Positions 1-5,605 of a stretch of DNA of 5,605 nucleotides are shown here, piece after piece. The DNA comes from Synergistaceae bacterium (GTDB taxonomy: Bacteria; Synergistota; Synergistia; Synergistales; Aminobacteriaceae). A model generated the notes under the pieces. The model was not told the origin of the DNA. It was given only the letters and a program-made list of their open reading frames with translations, and made no database searches. Both the position numbers and the translations under genes were made by a program. Where the stretch lies: NCBI GenBank assembly GCA_017475805.1, contig JAFVEW010000319.1, positions 1-5,605 of the forward strand, read 5' to 3'. The first letter of the stretch is position 1, and each line of letters begins with the position of its first letter.

Positions 1-6
1 AAGCAG

Positions 7-315
7 ATGAGCCGCGAAAATGTTGCAAAAGCCCTGACTGAAATGAAAGCCAACCGCGACATCGAAAACTGGATTAATCAGCTTGTCAATGATAAGTTTG
101 ACGAACTTATTAAAGCCGTTGAGGGAGAATGCGAAAAGATGCTCCGCGATACTGAGGCTTCAATGACTGAAATCCACAAAGATTTAACACGGAACGAAGC
201 CTCGCGTGAACAGGTAACAAGACAGCTCAACGAAGCCGAATCGAAATGCGCGGAAATCCTTGAAACCCTCAAGCCGATACATCAGAAAGTAGAGGCGGCA
301 TTGAAAAATGACTGA
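7..315 (+). CDS. Helical coiled-coil protein, possibly the C-terminal end of a larger gene (dynamin-like?)
   Basis: This frame encodes 102 residues, almost all predictably helical and highly charged (Glu, Lys, Asp, Arg), with heptad-like spacing over about residues 35-98. There is no signal peptide, membrane segment or catalytic motif. The frame is open to the left edge of the window and only six bases precede the first ATG. I therefore cannot tell whether this is a complete small protein or the tail of a longer gene. Residues 20-30 (ENWINQLVNDK) resemble residues 369-378 (ENWVNELLDK) of the dynamin-like GTPase encoded at 1274-3016. The charged helical ending also resembles that GTPase's C-terminal tail. 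My inference is either the end of a second dynamin-like GTPase or a small stalk-like partner. The stop codon overlaps the next gene's start by 8 bases, so the two are probably translationally coupled. The reading frame is secure but the identity is weak. Confidence 0.6.
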   Translation: MSRENVAKALTEMKANRDIENWINQLVNDKFDELIKAVEGECEKMLRDTEASMTEIHKDLTRNEASREQVTRQLNEAESKCAEILETLKPIHQKVEAALKND

Positions 316-1264
316 TAATCCTTTAATAGGGATTAATACAAGTTTTCGTGATTACATAACGATGAAAAAACGGGCGGCAGAACTCCACATGGACGGCAAC
401 GGCTTGCCCGATTACGCTTTTGCGCTTGATTTTGAATTACGGAAAAAACTCGATTCAATTCCCAATTTTTATAATATCAGCCGTAAAATCGCCGCAACTT
501 ATTCCAGCAGACAGTTACAAATTATTAATCAAAAAGCTCTGGCAGTAACCCCCAACCAGTTTCCCGAAGTTTACGCAATAGGGCGTGCTTGTGCGAAAAT
601 TCTTGGTATAGGGATTCCTGCCATTTACATACTAAGCGATCAGACGCTGAACGCTTACACATACGCAACGGACGATGTAGAACCTATGATTGTAATTCAC
701 AGTGCATTGTACGAACGTTTCACGCCCGGCGAATTAAAATTTGTTATAGGTCATGAATGCGGACATATTCACAACACTCACGGGATTTACGGCGTAATGG
801 CACAAATACTGATTCTTGGCGGCGCAGGAGCGTTGACTGACAGCGGAATTAGTTTGGGTATGTTTAATCTCATATTAAAGGGAGCAGTGTACGCCTTGAA
901 TGCTTGGATGCGTGCAGGTGAAATAACCTGCGACCGTGCAGGAATGATTTGTTGCGAAAGGCTTGAAGATTCTTATACCGCTGAGGCTAAATTCATGTAC
1001 GGCGCGGCATTCGGTGAGCATGAAATCAACCTTGATGAAATCATGAAACAACTTAACATGCAGGAAAGCAACATAACCCGTTTTGAAGAATTATTCAACA
1101 ATCACCCAGTGGTCGCAAGAAGAATAGCGGCGGAAAAGTATTTTGCCGACTGTGAAACACTTTATAAATGGCGACCTGACCTTATGGAAGCAGGACGGAC
1201 GCTAAGAAGCCGTGAACAGACAGATGAGCTTTGCAAACGCTGCGTCAGCATAATCAAAAATTGA
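308..1264 (+). CDS. M48-family zinc metallopeptidase
   Basis: This is a 318-residue putative zinc endopeptidase of peptidase family M48 (COG0501, the HtpX/Ste24/BepA relatives). The zinc site is visible: HECGH at residues 149-153 inside FVIGHECGHI, with a third ligand Glu205 in the GEITCDRAG segment, matching the family pattern ExxxDxxG. The conserved HP-x(3)-R near the C-terminus is also present (residues 266-271). Residues 162-200, between the two zinc motifs, are fairly hydrophobic and could lie against or in the membrane. There is no signal peptide and no N-terminal pair of membrane helices as in HtpX. The overall plan recalls the widespread soluble M48 proteins with a helical N-terminal region of about 130 residues. 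The start overlaps the upstream stop by 8 bases, and AGAGG at 291-295 lies 12 bases before it. The dynamin-like gene follows after 9 bases, suggesting a shared role. Substrate unknown. Confidence 0.93.
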   Translation: MTDNPLIGINTSFRDYITMKKRAAELHMDGNGLPDYAFALDFELRKKLDSIPNFYNISRKIAATYSSRQLQIINQKALAVTPNQFPEVYAIGRACAKILGIGIPAIYILSDQTLNAYTYATDDVEPMIVIHSALYERFTPGELKFVIGHECGHIHNTHGIYGVMAQILILGGAGALTDSGISLGMFNLILKGAVYALNAWMRAGEITCDRAGMICCERLEDSYTAEAKFMYGAAFGEHEINLDEIMKQLNMQESNITRFEELFNNHPVVARRIAAEKYFADCETLYKWRPDLMEAGRTLRSREQTDELCKRCVSIIKN

Positions 1265-1273
1265 GGTTGGGAT

Positions 1274-3016
1274 ATGGATATTGACAGACACATTCATTAC
1301 GATGCCGCAGAATTAATTAGAAATACAGAACAGGCATTGGACAGCCTGAAAATATTTCAATATGAGCCTAATTACCGTGAGTTGTTAGGTGATAATCTCA
1401 TCAGTAAAATCAACTTTTGGGATAAATCAATAAGGACAAGAAAAGACGACCCGTTTACTATTGTGGTATGCGGCGAATTTAAGCGCGGAAAATCGAGCCT
1501 TATCAATGCGTTATTGAAAGAAGAAGTCGTAACGACAAACGTAACTACGGAAACTGTTACGCTCAATTACATAAGTTACGGTTCACGCTCAAACGAAGCT
1601 GTTTTATCAGGCGGTCGGCGCATGACAATTTCAGACGATGATATGAAAAGAGACAAATTGGAAAGTCTAATTCATACGTTAGGAGAACCTGTAACAAGTT
1701 TGGAAATACGCAGACCTAACGAAATGCTTAAAAACGTGAGAATTATAGACACGCCCGGTCTTAATGATTCACAAAGAAATTTCTCCGACATGGTAGAACA
1801 GGCAATTCACCAAGCCGATGCCGTCATATACGTTTGCAGTGCTGACTCGCCGTTGTCGCTTTCCGAACAGTTATTCATAAAAACGGTGATTTTACCGCAA
1901 AAATACACCGACATTTTTATCGTTGCCAACTTTGCGGATATTATTTCCAATGAGAATGATTTTGACAGGATGCAGGACTTCATGAATCAAAAAATATCTT
2001 CCATGCTTCCAAGCCAAAAAGTTTTACTGTTGAGTGCATTAGATGAAATTTGCAGGGTTTCGGGTAATGAAAGCCCCAATGCTTCAATAAAAGATAAGCT
2101 GACAGCCGAATTTGACAGTTTCAGAGAGGATATTGCCGAACTTCTGAAAATCAAAAAAGATACTGTTTTGCCCGACAGAATCCACAGGCTGACACTCGGT
2201 ATGCTTCATGATATTGACAACGAGATAGCCGTTTTAGAAGACGGACTCAAACTTGATGCTGAAACGGCTTTGAAACATTCGGAAGAATCGAAATCAAAAC
2301 AACAAACACAAAACGCTGAAAATGCAAAATACATGGAGCGAATCAAAAACGAGATTTTTGACATGAATCTTGAAGCCGAAAACTGGGTTAATGAACTTCT
2401 TGATAAAATGCGCTCTGACATCGCTACATTCGGGAACATCACGGCTGACGACCTCAAAAAATATTATTCGATTTTTTGTGTCGATACGGTTCAGAATGCC
2501 GTCAATAAATGCGTTGATTATCATATCGAAAAGTTGTATGACGAATTTAATTCTGATGTTGTAAAACTTTTCAATCGTTCGGAGATAAATTACGGTTTTA
2601 GATTTTCGCTTGATAACAGGACTTGGACTAAGGGCGATAATGTCGGTTATATAGCGTCAAAAATTTCCCAGCTTAGTCTGTTAAGTCTTGTCGTTGACGG
2701 CATAGCAGGAGCAATGCGCGAGGGAGAAGCCGCAGGTAAACTTCCACAAATTATCGAAGCCATAACAAAGCAGTATCCCGTATTCTGCGAATCGGCACGT
2801 GAAAGCCTTGAAAAAATCTACGAGGCTTTGAATCGGGACATACAAAGCCAGCTCACGGAATATTTCAAAATTCAGGAGCAGGAAATACTGCAACGCAATG
2901 AACAAATTTTGCGCGCGGCATCTCAGACGGAAGAACGTAAAGAAAGGACAAGAACGGCAATTAACGAGTTAAAGTCAGCCCTCAAAAATTTTAATAATCA
3001 GGAGGTTTTCTCATGA
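1274..3016 (+). CDS. Bacterial dynamin-like GTPase
   Basis: This is a 580-residue large GTPase of the bacterial dynamin family. Such proteins typically bind and remodel membranes from the cytoplasmic face using GTP. The G1/P-loop is GEFKRGKS (residues 67-74), a form highly typical of this family. The G2 threonine lies within the TTNVTTETVT stretch (87-96), and G3 is DTPG (159-162). The expected G4 (N/T-K-x-D) reads NFAD (219-222), so the lysine is missing. After the GTPase domain comes a long charged helical stalk (about 310-450). Residues 456-480 form a modestly hydrophobic stretch that could be the membrane-binding paddle. A coiled-coil tail covers about 505-575. The length fits single-headed bacterial dynamins. 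GAGG at 1263-1266, 7 bases upstream, supports the start. It sits 9 bases after the M48 protease and overlaps the next gene by 4 bases. The biological role (membrane repair, cell division or phage defence) cannot be assigned from sequence. Confidence 0.93.
   Translation: MDIDRHIHYDAAELIRNTEQALDSLKIFQYEPNYRELLGDNLISKINFWDKSIRTRKDDPFTIVVCGEFKRGKSSLINALLKEEVVTTNVTTETVTLNYISYGSRSNEAVLSGGRRMTISDDDMKRDKLESLIHTLGEPVTSLEIRRPNEMLKNVRIIDTPGLNDSQRNFSDMVEQAIHQADAVIYVCSADSPLSLSEQLFIKTVILPQKYTDIFIVANFADIISNENDFDRMQDFMNQKISSMLPSQKVLLLSALDEICRVSGNESPNASIKDKLTAEFDSFREDIAELLKIKKDTVLPDRIHRLTLGMLHDIDNEIAVLEDGLKLDAETALKHSEESKSKQQTQNAENAKYMERIKNEIFDMNLEAENWVNELLDKMRSDIATFGNITADDLKKYYSIFCVDTVQNAVNKCVDYHIEKLYDEFNSDVVKLFNRSEINYGFRFSLDNRTWTKGDNVGYIASKISQLSLLSLVVDGIAGAMREGEAAGKLPQIIEAITKQYPVFCESARESLEKIYEALNRDIQSQLTEYFKIQEQEILQRNEQILRAASQTEERKERTRTAINELKSALKNFNNQEVFS
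3000..3005 (+). promoter_or_regulatory. Strong ribosome binding site for the double zinc-ribbon gene
   Basis: AGGAGG lies 7 bases before the ATG at 3013, inside the last codons of the GTPase gene. It fixes the downstream start, which overlaps the GTPase stop as ATGA. This arrangement suggests translational coupling, with added independent initiation. Confidence 0.85.
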
Positions 3017-3525
3017 GCATCTGTAATAATTGCGGCGCGACAGTTCCTGATGACACATTGTTTTGCAACGAATGCGGAATGAGGGTAGTTGCTAAAAAAC
3101 CTGAATCTGTAACGAAAATTTGTAAAACTTGCGGTGCTTACCTTGCCGAAGATGCAAAATTCTGCGGAGTGTGCGGAACTGTTGCGGAAGCTGTTTCTTC
3201 GGCATACTCAACGTCCTGCGATACGAAACGAACGCTTGTAATTTCAAGAACAAGTCAATTTTTTTATATGCTGTCCATATATGACGTTTATATTGACGGC
3301 TTCCTGCTGGGACGTATTCCTTCAGGACAGTCTGTTGCGCTGAGAGTCTTTGCTGATACAGTAAAAGTTGAAATTAAATGTCCTCTACTGCTCATGAAAC
3401 ATTACAACTTATGGGCAAAATTAAAATTAGTCCATAATCCGCGGTTGGAATTCCGTTTGATAAAGCAGGGTGAAATCATAATCAACGTAAGCGGTGCAGA
3501 AATTTTGGAACAGGGCAAAAATTAG
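3013..3525 (+). CDS. Double zinc-ribbon protein with C-terminal beta-rich (PEGA-like) domain
   Basis: This 170-residue protein begins with two consecutive CxxC-x(10)-CxxC zinc ribbons. The cysteines are 4, 7, 18 and 21, then 37, 40, 51 and 54, each ribbon ending in C-G as in the zinc-ribbon/DZANK families. A short Ser-rich linker (about 58-72) leads to a beta-rich domain at about 73-165. Its core, VYIDGFLLGRIPSGQSV (92-108), resembles the 'xxVDGxxvGxixxG' pattern of PEGA-type or related small beta domains; that match is suggestive only. No membrane segment or signal peptide is present, so it should be cytoplasmic. Such ribbon-plus-beta proteins are usually uncharacterised and may act as adaptors or sensors. 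The start is set by AGGAGG and the ATGA overlap with the dynamin-like GTPase, which makes a functional link to that GTPase plausible. The function is unknown. Confidence 0.88.
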   Translation: MSICNNCGATVPDDTLFCNECGMRVVAKKPESVTKICKTCGAYLAEDAKFCGVCGTVAEAVSSAYSTSCDTKRTLVISRTSQFFYMLSIYDVYIDGFLLGRIPSGQSVALRVFADTVKVEIKCPLLLMKHYNLWAKLKLVHNPRLEFRLIKQGEIIINVSGAEILEQGKN

Positions 3526-3530
3526 GAGGG
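3524..3530 (+). promoter_or_regulatory. Ribosome binding site overlapping the upstream stop codon
   Basis: AGGAGGG shares two bases with the TAG stop of the double zinc-ribbon gene and lies 10 bases before the ATG at 3541. It supports that start and suggests that ribosomes ending on one gene reinitiate on the next. Confidence 0.8.
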
Positions 3531-3540
3531 ATTTTTCGTA

Positions 3541-3840
3541 ATGGCTGGCGTCATAATAAACGGTTTCGGATGGTCAGACAGTTATTATCCAAGATTAAAC
3601 TTGGGTCAGCATTATTGCAAGTTTTGTAATTCAATGCAAAATTTTTTCTTAATGGAAGTCAAAGCAAAAATCAGGATTTTTTTTGTTCCGACAGTATCGT
3701 TCAGCACGAAATACTGCGTGTGCTGTGAAAAATGCCAAAATGGTATTTATGTCAATGACGAACAAAGGGATCTGCTTCTGTATCGCGGTGCGAAGATTGA
3801 AGTCAGGGATGGAATTTCTATCGTAACCAAGAGTGATTAA
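3541..3840 (+). CDS. Small zinc-ribbon protein
   Basis: This 99-residue protein has a split zinc-binding motif: CKFC at residues 26-29 and a Cys-rich CVCCEKC at 59-65. Between them is a beta-like stretch rich in Phe, Ile and Val (about 36-56). The layout, with two CxxC knuckles about 30 residues apart flanking a strand containing F-F-x-P, resembles the 'zinc-ribbon 15' type of small bacterial proteins. These are generally of unknown function and often lie near membrane-associated genes. Cys59, Cys61, Cys62 and Cys65 give more cysteines than one site needs; Cys62 and Cys65 are the best pair. There is no signal peptide and no convincing membrane helix. Its position directly after another zinc-ribbon gene, and three bases before an SH3b gene, places it in the same transcript. 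The coding call is secure; the family assignment is tentative. Confidence 0.8.
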   Translation: MAGVIINGFGWSDSYYPRLNLGQHYCKFCNSMQNFFLMEVKAKIRIFFVPTVSFSTKYCVCCEKCQNGIYVNDEQRDLLLYRGAKIEVRDGISIVTKSD

Positions 3841-3843
3841 ATT

Positions 3844-4275
3844 ATGGGCAAAAAAATTTTCCTTGTGTTACTGCTTCCTTTCTTGATTCTGTCGGTTCTG
3901 ATGAATGACTTCAGTCTGTTTAAGAGCGCAAAATTCATTAAGGAACGCAATGCTAAATATTATGGCAACGCATCGTCAAGTTCCAGCGAAAATTCTTCGG
4001 CAGCTTCGACATCTTCGACAGCAAAGTCTAACTATATCGATGCTTACATCGGCATTTGCACGGGAAATTATGTAAGAGTCCGTGAAGAACCTAATACAGA
4101 CGCTAAGATTTTTGGACGTGTCCATAAAGGTGATAAGTTAGCCTTGCTTTACGAAACAAAATATGGCAATCAACATTGGTATGAAGTTGTCAATCCTTTT
4201 GGAGCGGGTACAGCTAGGATATCAGCTCAATATGTTCAAGTATCTGACGAAGTTATCAGATTAAATGTTAAATAA
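3844..4275 (+). CDS. Membrane-anchored SH3b-domain protein
   Basis: This 143-residue protein starts with a basic-hydrophobic segment (KK at 3-4, hydrophobic 5-20). It lacks both a clear signal-peptidase site and a lipobox Cys, so an uncleaved N-terminal anchor is likely. Residues 42-62 form a Ser/Ala/Thr-rich flexible linker. Residues 69-134 form a bacterial SH3 (SH3b) domain: YVRVREEPNTDAKIFG at 76-91 is the classic 'NVRxxPsxxakvxg' opening. A basic turn with K-G-D (95-97) and a Trp-Tyr pair (112-113) follow. SH3b domains typically bind peptidoglycan or wall peptides, so I infer that the domain lies outside the cytoplasmic membrane. Only three bases separate it from the zinc-ribbon gene. No strong ribosome binding site is visible; a weak GAG at 3831-3833 lies 10 bases upstream. 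Translation may therefore depend on coupling. Confidence 0.85.
   Translation: MGKKIFLVLLLPFLILSVLMNDFSLFKSAKFIKERNAKYYGNASSSSSENSSAASTSSTAKSNYIDAYIGICTGNYVRVREEPNTDAKIFGRVHKGDKLALLYETKYGNQHWYEVVNPFGAGTARISAQYVQVSDEVIRLNVK
4004..4020 (+). repeat. Short tandem 9-base repeat in the Ser-rich linker
   Basis: CTTCGACA occurs at 4004-4011 and again at 4013-4020, a 9-base spacing inside the serine-rich linker of the SH3b gene. It encodes repeated Ser/Thr residues. The rest of the linker uses mixed serine codons, so only this small unit looks like a recent duplication. Confidence 0.5.
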
Positions 4276-4278
4276 TAC

Positions 4279-4283
4279 GGAGG
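4279..4283 (+). promoter_or_regulatory. Ribosome binding site fixing the ankyrin gene start
   Basis: GGAGG lies 9 bases before the ATG at 4293. It matters because the protein has an unusually long N-terminal stretch before its hydrophobic signal segment. No other ATG or comparable ribosome binding site occurs in frame before that segment. Confidence 0.75.
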
Positions 4284-4292
4284 CATAATTTT

Positions 4293-5171
4293 ATGAAACA
4301 AACAAATGGTTTGGAACTGTTCACGGCATTTTTGCAGAAATGTCATAAATTTTGTGTAAATGCGAAATTAAATCCGATATTTACATGTCCTTCATTTTCA
4401 TCAAACATAAAATTTTGGATATTCCTGTTACTTATTGTTATTTTTTCAGCGAATCCGTCTTTTGCTCGTGGGGGCTCTCATTCCGAAAGGAGACGTGGTG
4501 GGGGAGGATATACTATTCAAGATGCCCTAAGAGAGCAAAAGGAAAAAAGTGAGCGCAAAAAAAATCTTCCGTTCATTAAGCTCTGCCAGTCTGGTTCTGC
4601 AAAACAGGTGAGAGATGCAATCAAAGCCGGAGCAAATGTGAATATCACACTTGACGATATGACACCGCTGATGTGGGCTGCAAAGTATAACACTAACTCA
4701 GATGTTATACAAACTTTATTAGAGGCTGGAGCTGATAATCAGGCTAGGGGAAGTTTTCATGGGAAAGATACAGGAACGAAAAGTAAAGTCTGGGCTGTTG
4801 CTCTAACACCATTGGAATTTGCTTCTGCTTATAATGAAAACCCCGAAATTATAAGAATACTACTAAACCTTGAGTCAAACTCTCGTAACAGATCTCATGC
4901 TTTGTTGTATGCCGCGTCTTTCAATACTCTTGACGTTGTTCAAGTATTTCTTGATGCAAAAGTTGATGTCAACGCTTACGAAATACTGATTCATGCCGCA
5001 AGATATACCGAGAATCCTCAAATAATTGACATGCTACTTGATGCTGGTGCTGACGTTCATCAAACGATTCGTCCATATAACTTATCGATACAGGCGATTG
5101 ATGAAGCACGTAAAAACAAAAATCTACAAGGCACTGCAACTCTAAAACGCCTTGAAGAATTAAGTAAATAG
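4293..5171 (+). CDS. Exported ankyrin-repeat protein
   Basis: This 292-residue protein has a hydrophobic segment at about 41-53 followed by NPSFA-RG, a plausible signal-peptidase I site after Ala58. About 40 residues precede the hydrophobic core, including three cysteines, which is long for a signal peptide. If the site is not cut, the segment would act as a membrane anchor. After it comes a Gly/Arg-rich stretch (59-72) and a charged helix (75-91). Ankyrin-type repeats then run from about 94 to 257. Clear units include TPLMWAAKY with LLEAGAD (124-148), TPLEFASAY (172-180), LLYAASF with FLDAKVDVN (204-228), and IHAARYT with MLLDAGADVH (233-256). An insertion of about 20 residues (150-170) separates the second and third repeats. 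Ankyrin repeats mediate protein binding; the partner is unknown. GGAGG at 4279-4283 supports the start. The gap to the SH3b gene is 17 bases, so co-transcription is likely. Confidence 0.9.
   Translation: MKQTNGLELFTAFLQKCHKFCVNAKLNPIFTCPSFSSNIKFWIFLLLIVIFSANPSFARGGSHSERRRGGGGYTIQDALREQKEKSERKKNLPFIKLCQSGSAKQVRDAIKAGANVNITLDDMTPLMWAAKYNTNSDVIQTLLEAGADNQARGSFHGKDTGTKSKVWAVALTPLEFASAYNENPEIIRILLNLESNSRNRSHALLYAASFNTLDVVQVFLDAKVDVNAYEILIHAARYTENPQIIDMLLDAGADVHQTIRPYNLSIQAIDEARKNKNLQGTATLKRLEELSK
4572..5063 (+). repeat. Ankyrin repeat array (about five units)
   Basis: This stretch codes for residues 94-257 of the exported ankyrin protein. The units carry recurring pieces of the type 'aLxxAAxyxxNxxvIxxLLxAGADvN'. 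The repeats are visible at protein level but are diverged at DNA level, so they look old rather than recently duplicated. Unit 1 (94-116) is degenerate at its start, and the third ends in a poor AGAD match (LESN). Confidence 0.75.
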
Positions 5172-5182
5172 CCTATATTACT

Positions 5183-5189
5183 AAGGAGG
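5183..5189 (+). promoter_or_regulatory. Strong ribosome binding site for the Sel1-repeat gene
   Basis: AAGGAGG lies 7 bases before the ATG at 5197, in the 25-base gap after the ankyrin gene. It is the best Shine-Dalgarno match in the window and fixes the start of a gene that runs off the right edge. No hairpin-plus-T-run terminator is visible in this gap. Confidence 0.88.
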
Positions 5190-5196
5190 AACTAAA

Positions 5197-5605
5197 ATGT
5201 TTCAAAAATTTAGTAAAACACTCATGTTTTTGATGTGTCTCGCAGTCCTGTCCTCTGCCGCCCCTGTCTTTGCCATTGATTTCAAAGACACGAAACGCAA
5301 GGCTGAAGCCGGTAATGCTACTGCCCAATATAACTTGGGGATTATCTATTACAATGGCTATGAAGGGGTCAAGCAGAACAAATCTGAAGCGGCTAAATGG
5401 TATCTGAAAGCCGCTAAACAAGGAATTCCTGAAGCCCAGCATAACATTGCGCTCATGTATTATGATGGCGAAGGAGTACCTAAGAACAAGTCCGAAGCTC
5501 TCAAGTGGTGGCGCAGAGCCGCTGAACAGGGTGTTGCAGAGGCGCAGTATAATCTTGGTTTTCTCTATGGAACAGGCGAAGGAGTAAAACAAAATAACCC
5601 CGAAG
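5197..5605 (+). CDS. Secreted Sel1-repeat (TPR-like) protein, 3' end outside the window
   Basis: The gene starts at the ATG at 5197 and stays open to the window end, giving 136 residues so far. It begins with a classical signal peptide: lysines at 4 and 7, a hydrophobic core at about 9-22, and PVFA-ID giving a likely signal-peptidase I cut after Ala26. Three Sel1-like repeats follow. Their signatures are AQYNLGIIYYNG (43-54), AQHNIALMYYDGEGV (80-94) and AQYNLGFLYGTGEGV (116-130). Each is followed by an Asn-Lys-Ser-Glu-Ala-type helix and, in the first two, A-A-x-Q-G. Sel1 repeats are TPR-like helical pairs that mediate protein-protein contacts, and exported ones act in the periplasm or envelope. 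The protein may contain more repeats or another domain beyond the window. It follows another exported repeat protein by 25 bases, so the two are probably co-transcribed. Family assignment is firm; the partner is unknown. Confidence 0.93.
   Translation, partial: MFQKFSKTLMFLMCLAVLSSAAPVFAIDFKDTKRKAEAGNATAQYNLGIIYYNGYEGVKQNKSEAAKWYLKAAKQGIPEAQHNIALMYYDGEGVPKNKSEALKWWRRAAEQGVAEAQYNLGFLYGTGEGVKQNNPE
5317..5605 (+). repeat. Sel1-like repeats, 36-residue (108-base) units
   Basis: Unit 1 spans 5317-5424, unit 2 5425-5532 and unit 3 5533 to the window end. The AQ(Y/H)N(L/I) signature recurs 37 and then 36 residues apart; the extra residue in unit 1 comes from its YEGV loop, where unit 2 has EGV. Units 2 and 3 share GGCGAAGGAGTA at DNA level, so some duplication is fairly recent. 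Confidence 0.85.

Noticed and set aside
1372..1566. Minus-strand open frame opposite the GTPase P-loop region
   Set aside because: It lies opposite a canonical G1 motif and is a shadow of the coding strand with no independent start signal.
2206..2564. Overlapping open frames on both strands within the dynamin stalk region
   Set aside because: They lie inside a well-supported GTPase gene, show no domain or ribosome binding site, and their composition is typical of out-of-frame reading of charged helices.
4352..4552. Alternative plus-strand frame of 66 codons within the ankyrin gene's 5' region
   Set aside because: It could be taken as a small Cys-containing protein, but it has no ribosome binding site and overlaps the in-frame signal segment of the ankyrin protein. 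The ankyrin frame continues without interruption and carries the domains.
5172..5196. Possible terminator or promoter in the gap before the Sel1 gene
   Set aside because: The gap is only 25 bases, has no inverted repeat with a T-run, and is mostly the ribosome binding site. No -35/-10 pair could be supported.
5173..5592. Long open frame on the minus strand (139 codons) opposite the Sel1 gene
   Set aside because: It mirrors a clear signal-peptide plus Sel1-repeat gene with the best ribosome binding site in the window. The minus-strand translation shows no recognisable domain, and the open frame is explained by repeat codon bias.

Overview
This is a fully plus-strand, gene-dense bacterial window with no intergenic gap longer than 25 bases. 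It reads like one operon, or two closely abutted ones. The base composition is moderately AT-rich, and several genes have strong AGGAGG-type ribosome binding sites. Secreted ankyrin-repeat and Sel1-repeat proteins at the 3' end suggest an anaerobic or gut-type bacterium with a cell envelope rich in such proteins. Negativicutes or Synergistota are my tentative guesses; the sequence alone does not fix the taxon.

Left part (1-3016) is cytoplasmic or membrane-peripheral. A short coiled-coil reading frame (7-315) may be the C-terminal end of a larger gene entering from the left. It overlaps by 8 bases an M48-family zinc metallopeptidase (308-1264) with an intact HECGH motif and downstream Glu ligand. 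Next, 9 bases on, is a 580-residue dynamin-like GTPase (1274-3016) with clear G1 and G3 motifs and a degenerate G4.

Middle part (3013-3840) holds two small zinc-ribbon proteins. The first has two zinc ribbons plus a beta-rich C-terminal domain and overlaps the GTPase stop codon as ATGA. The second has a single ribbon of the split-Cys kind.

Right part (3844-5605) encodes three proteins aimed at the membrane or beyond. They are an N-terminally anchored SH3b protein with a Ser-rich linker, an exported ankyrin-repeat protein with an unusually long N-terminal extension before its signal segment, and the start of a secreted Sel1-repeat protein cut off by the window end.

The most interesting idea is that the dynamin-like GTPase, the M48 protease and the double zinc-ribbon protein form one translationally coupled module, perhaps for membrane maintenance, stress or defence. 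The short upstream coiled-coil protein shares a short helix-like motif with the GTPase stalk and could be a partner or the tail of a second dynamin. The exported SH3b, ankyrin and Sel1 genes may be an envelope arm of the same locus or simply neighbours. No RNA genes, CRISPR arrays, insertion sequences, promoters or convincing terminators were seen.
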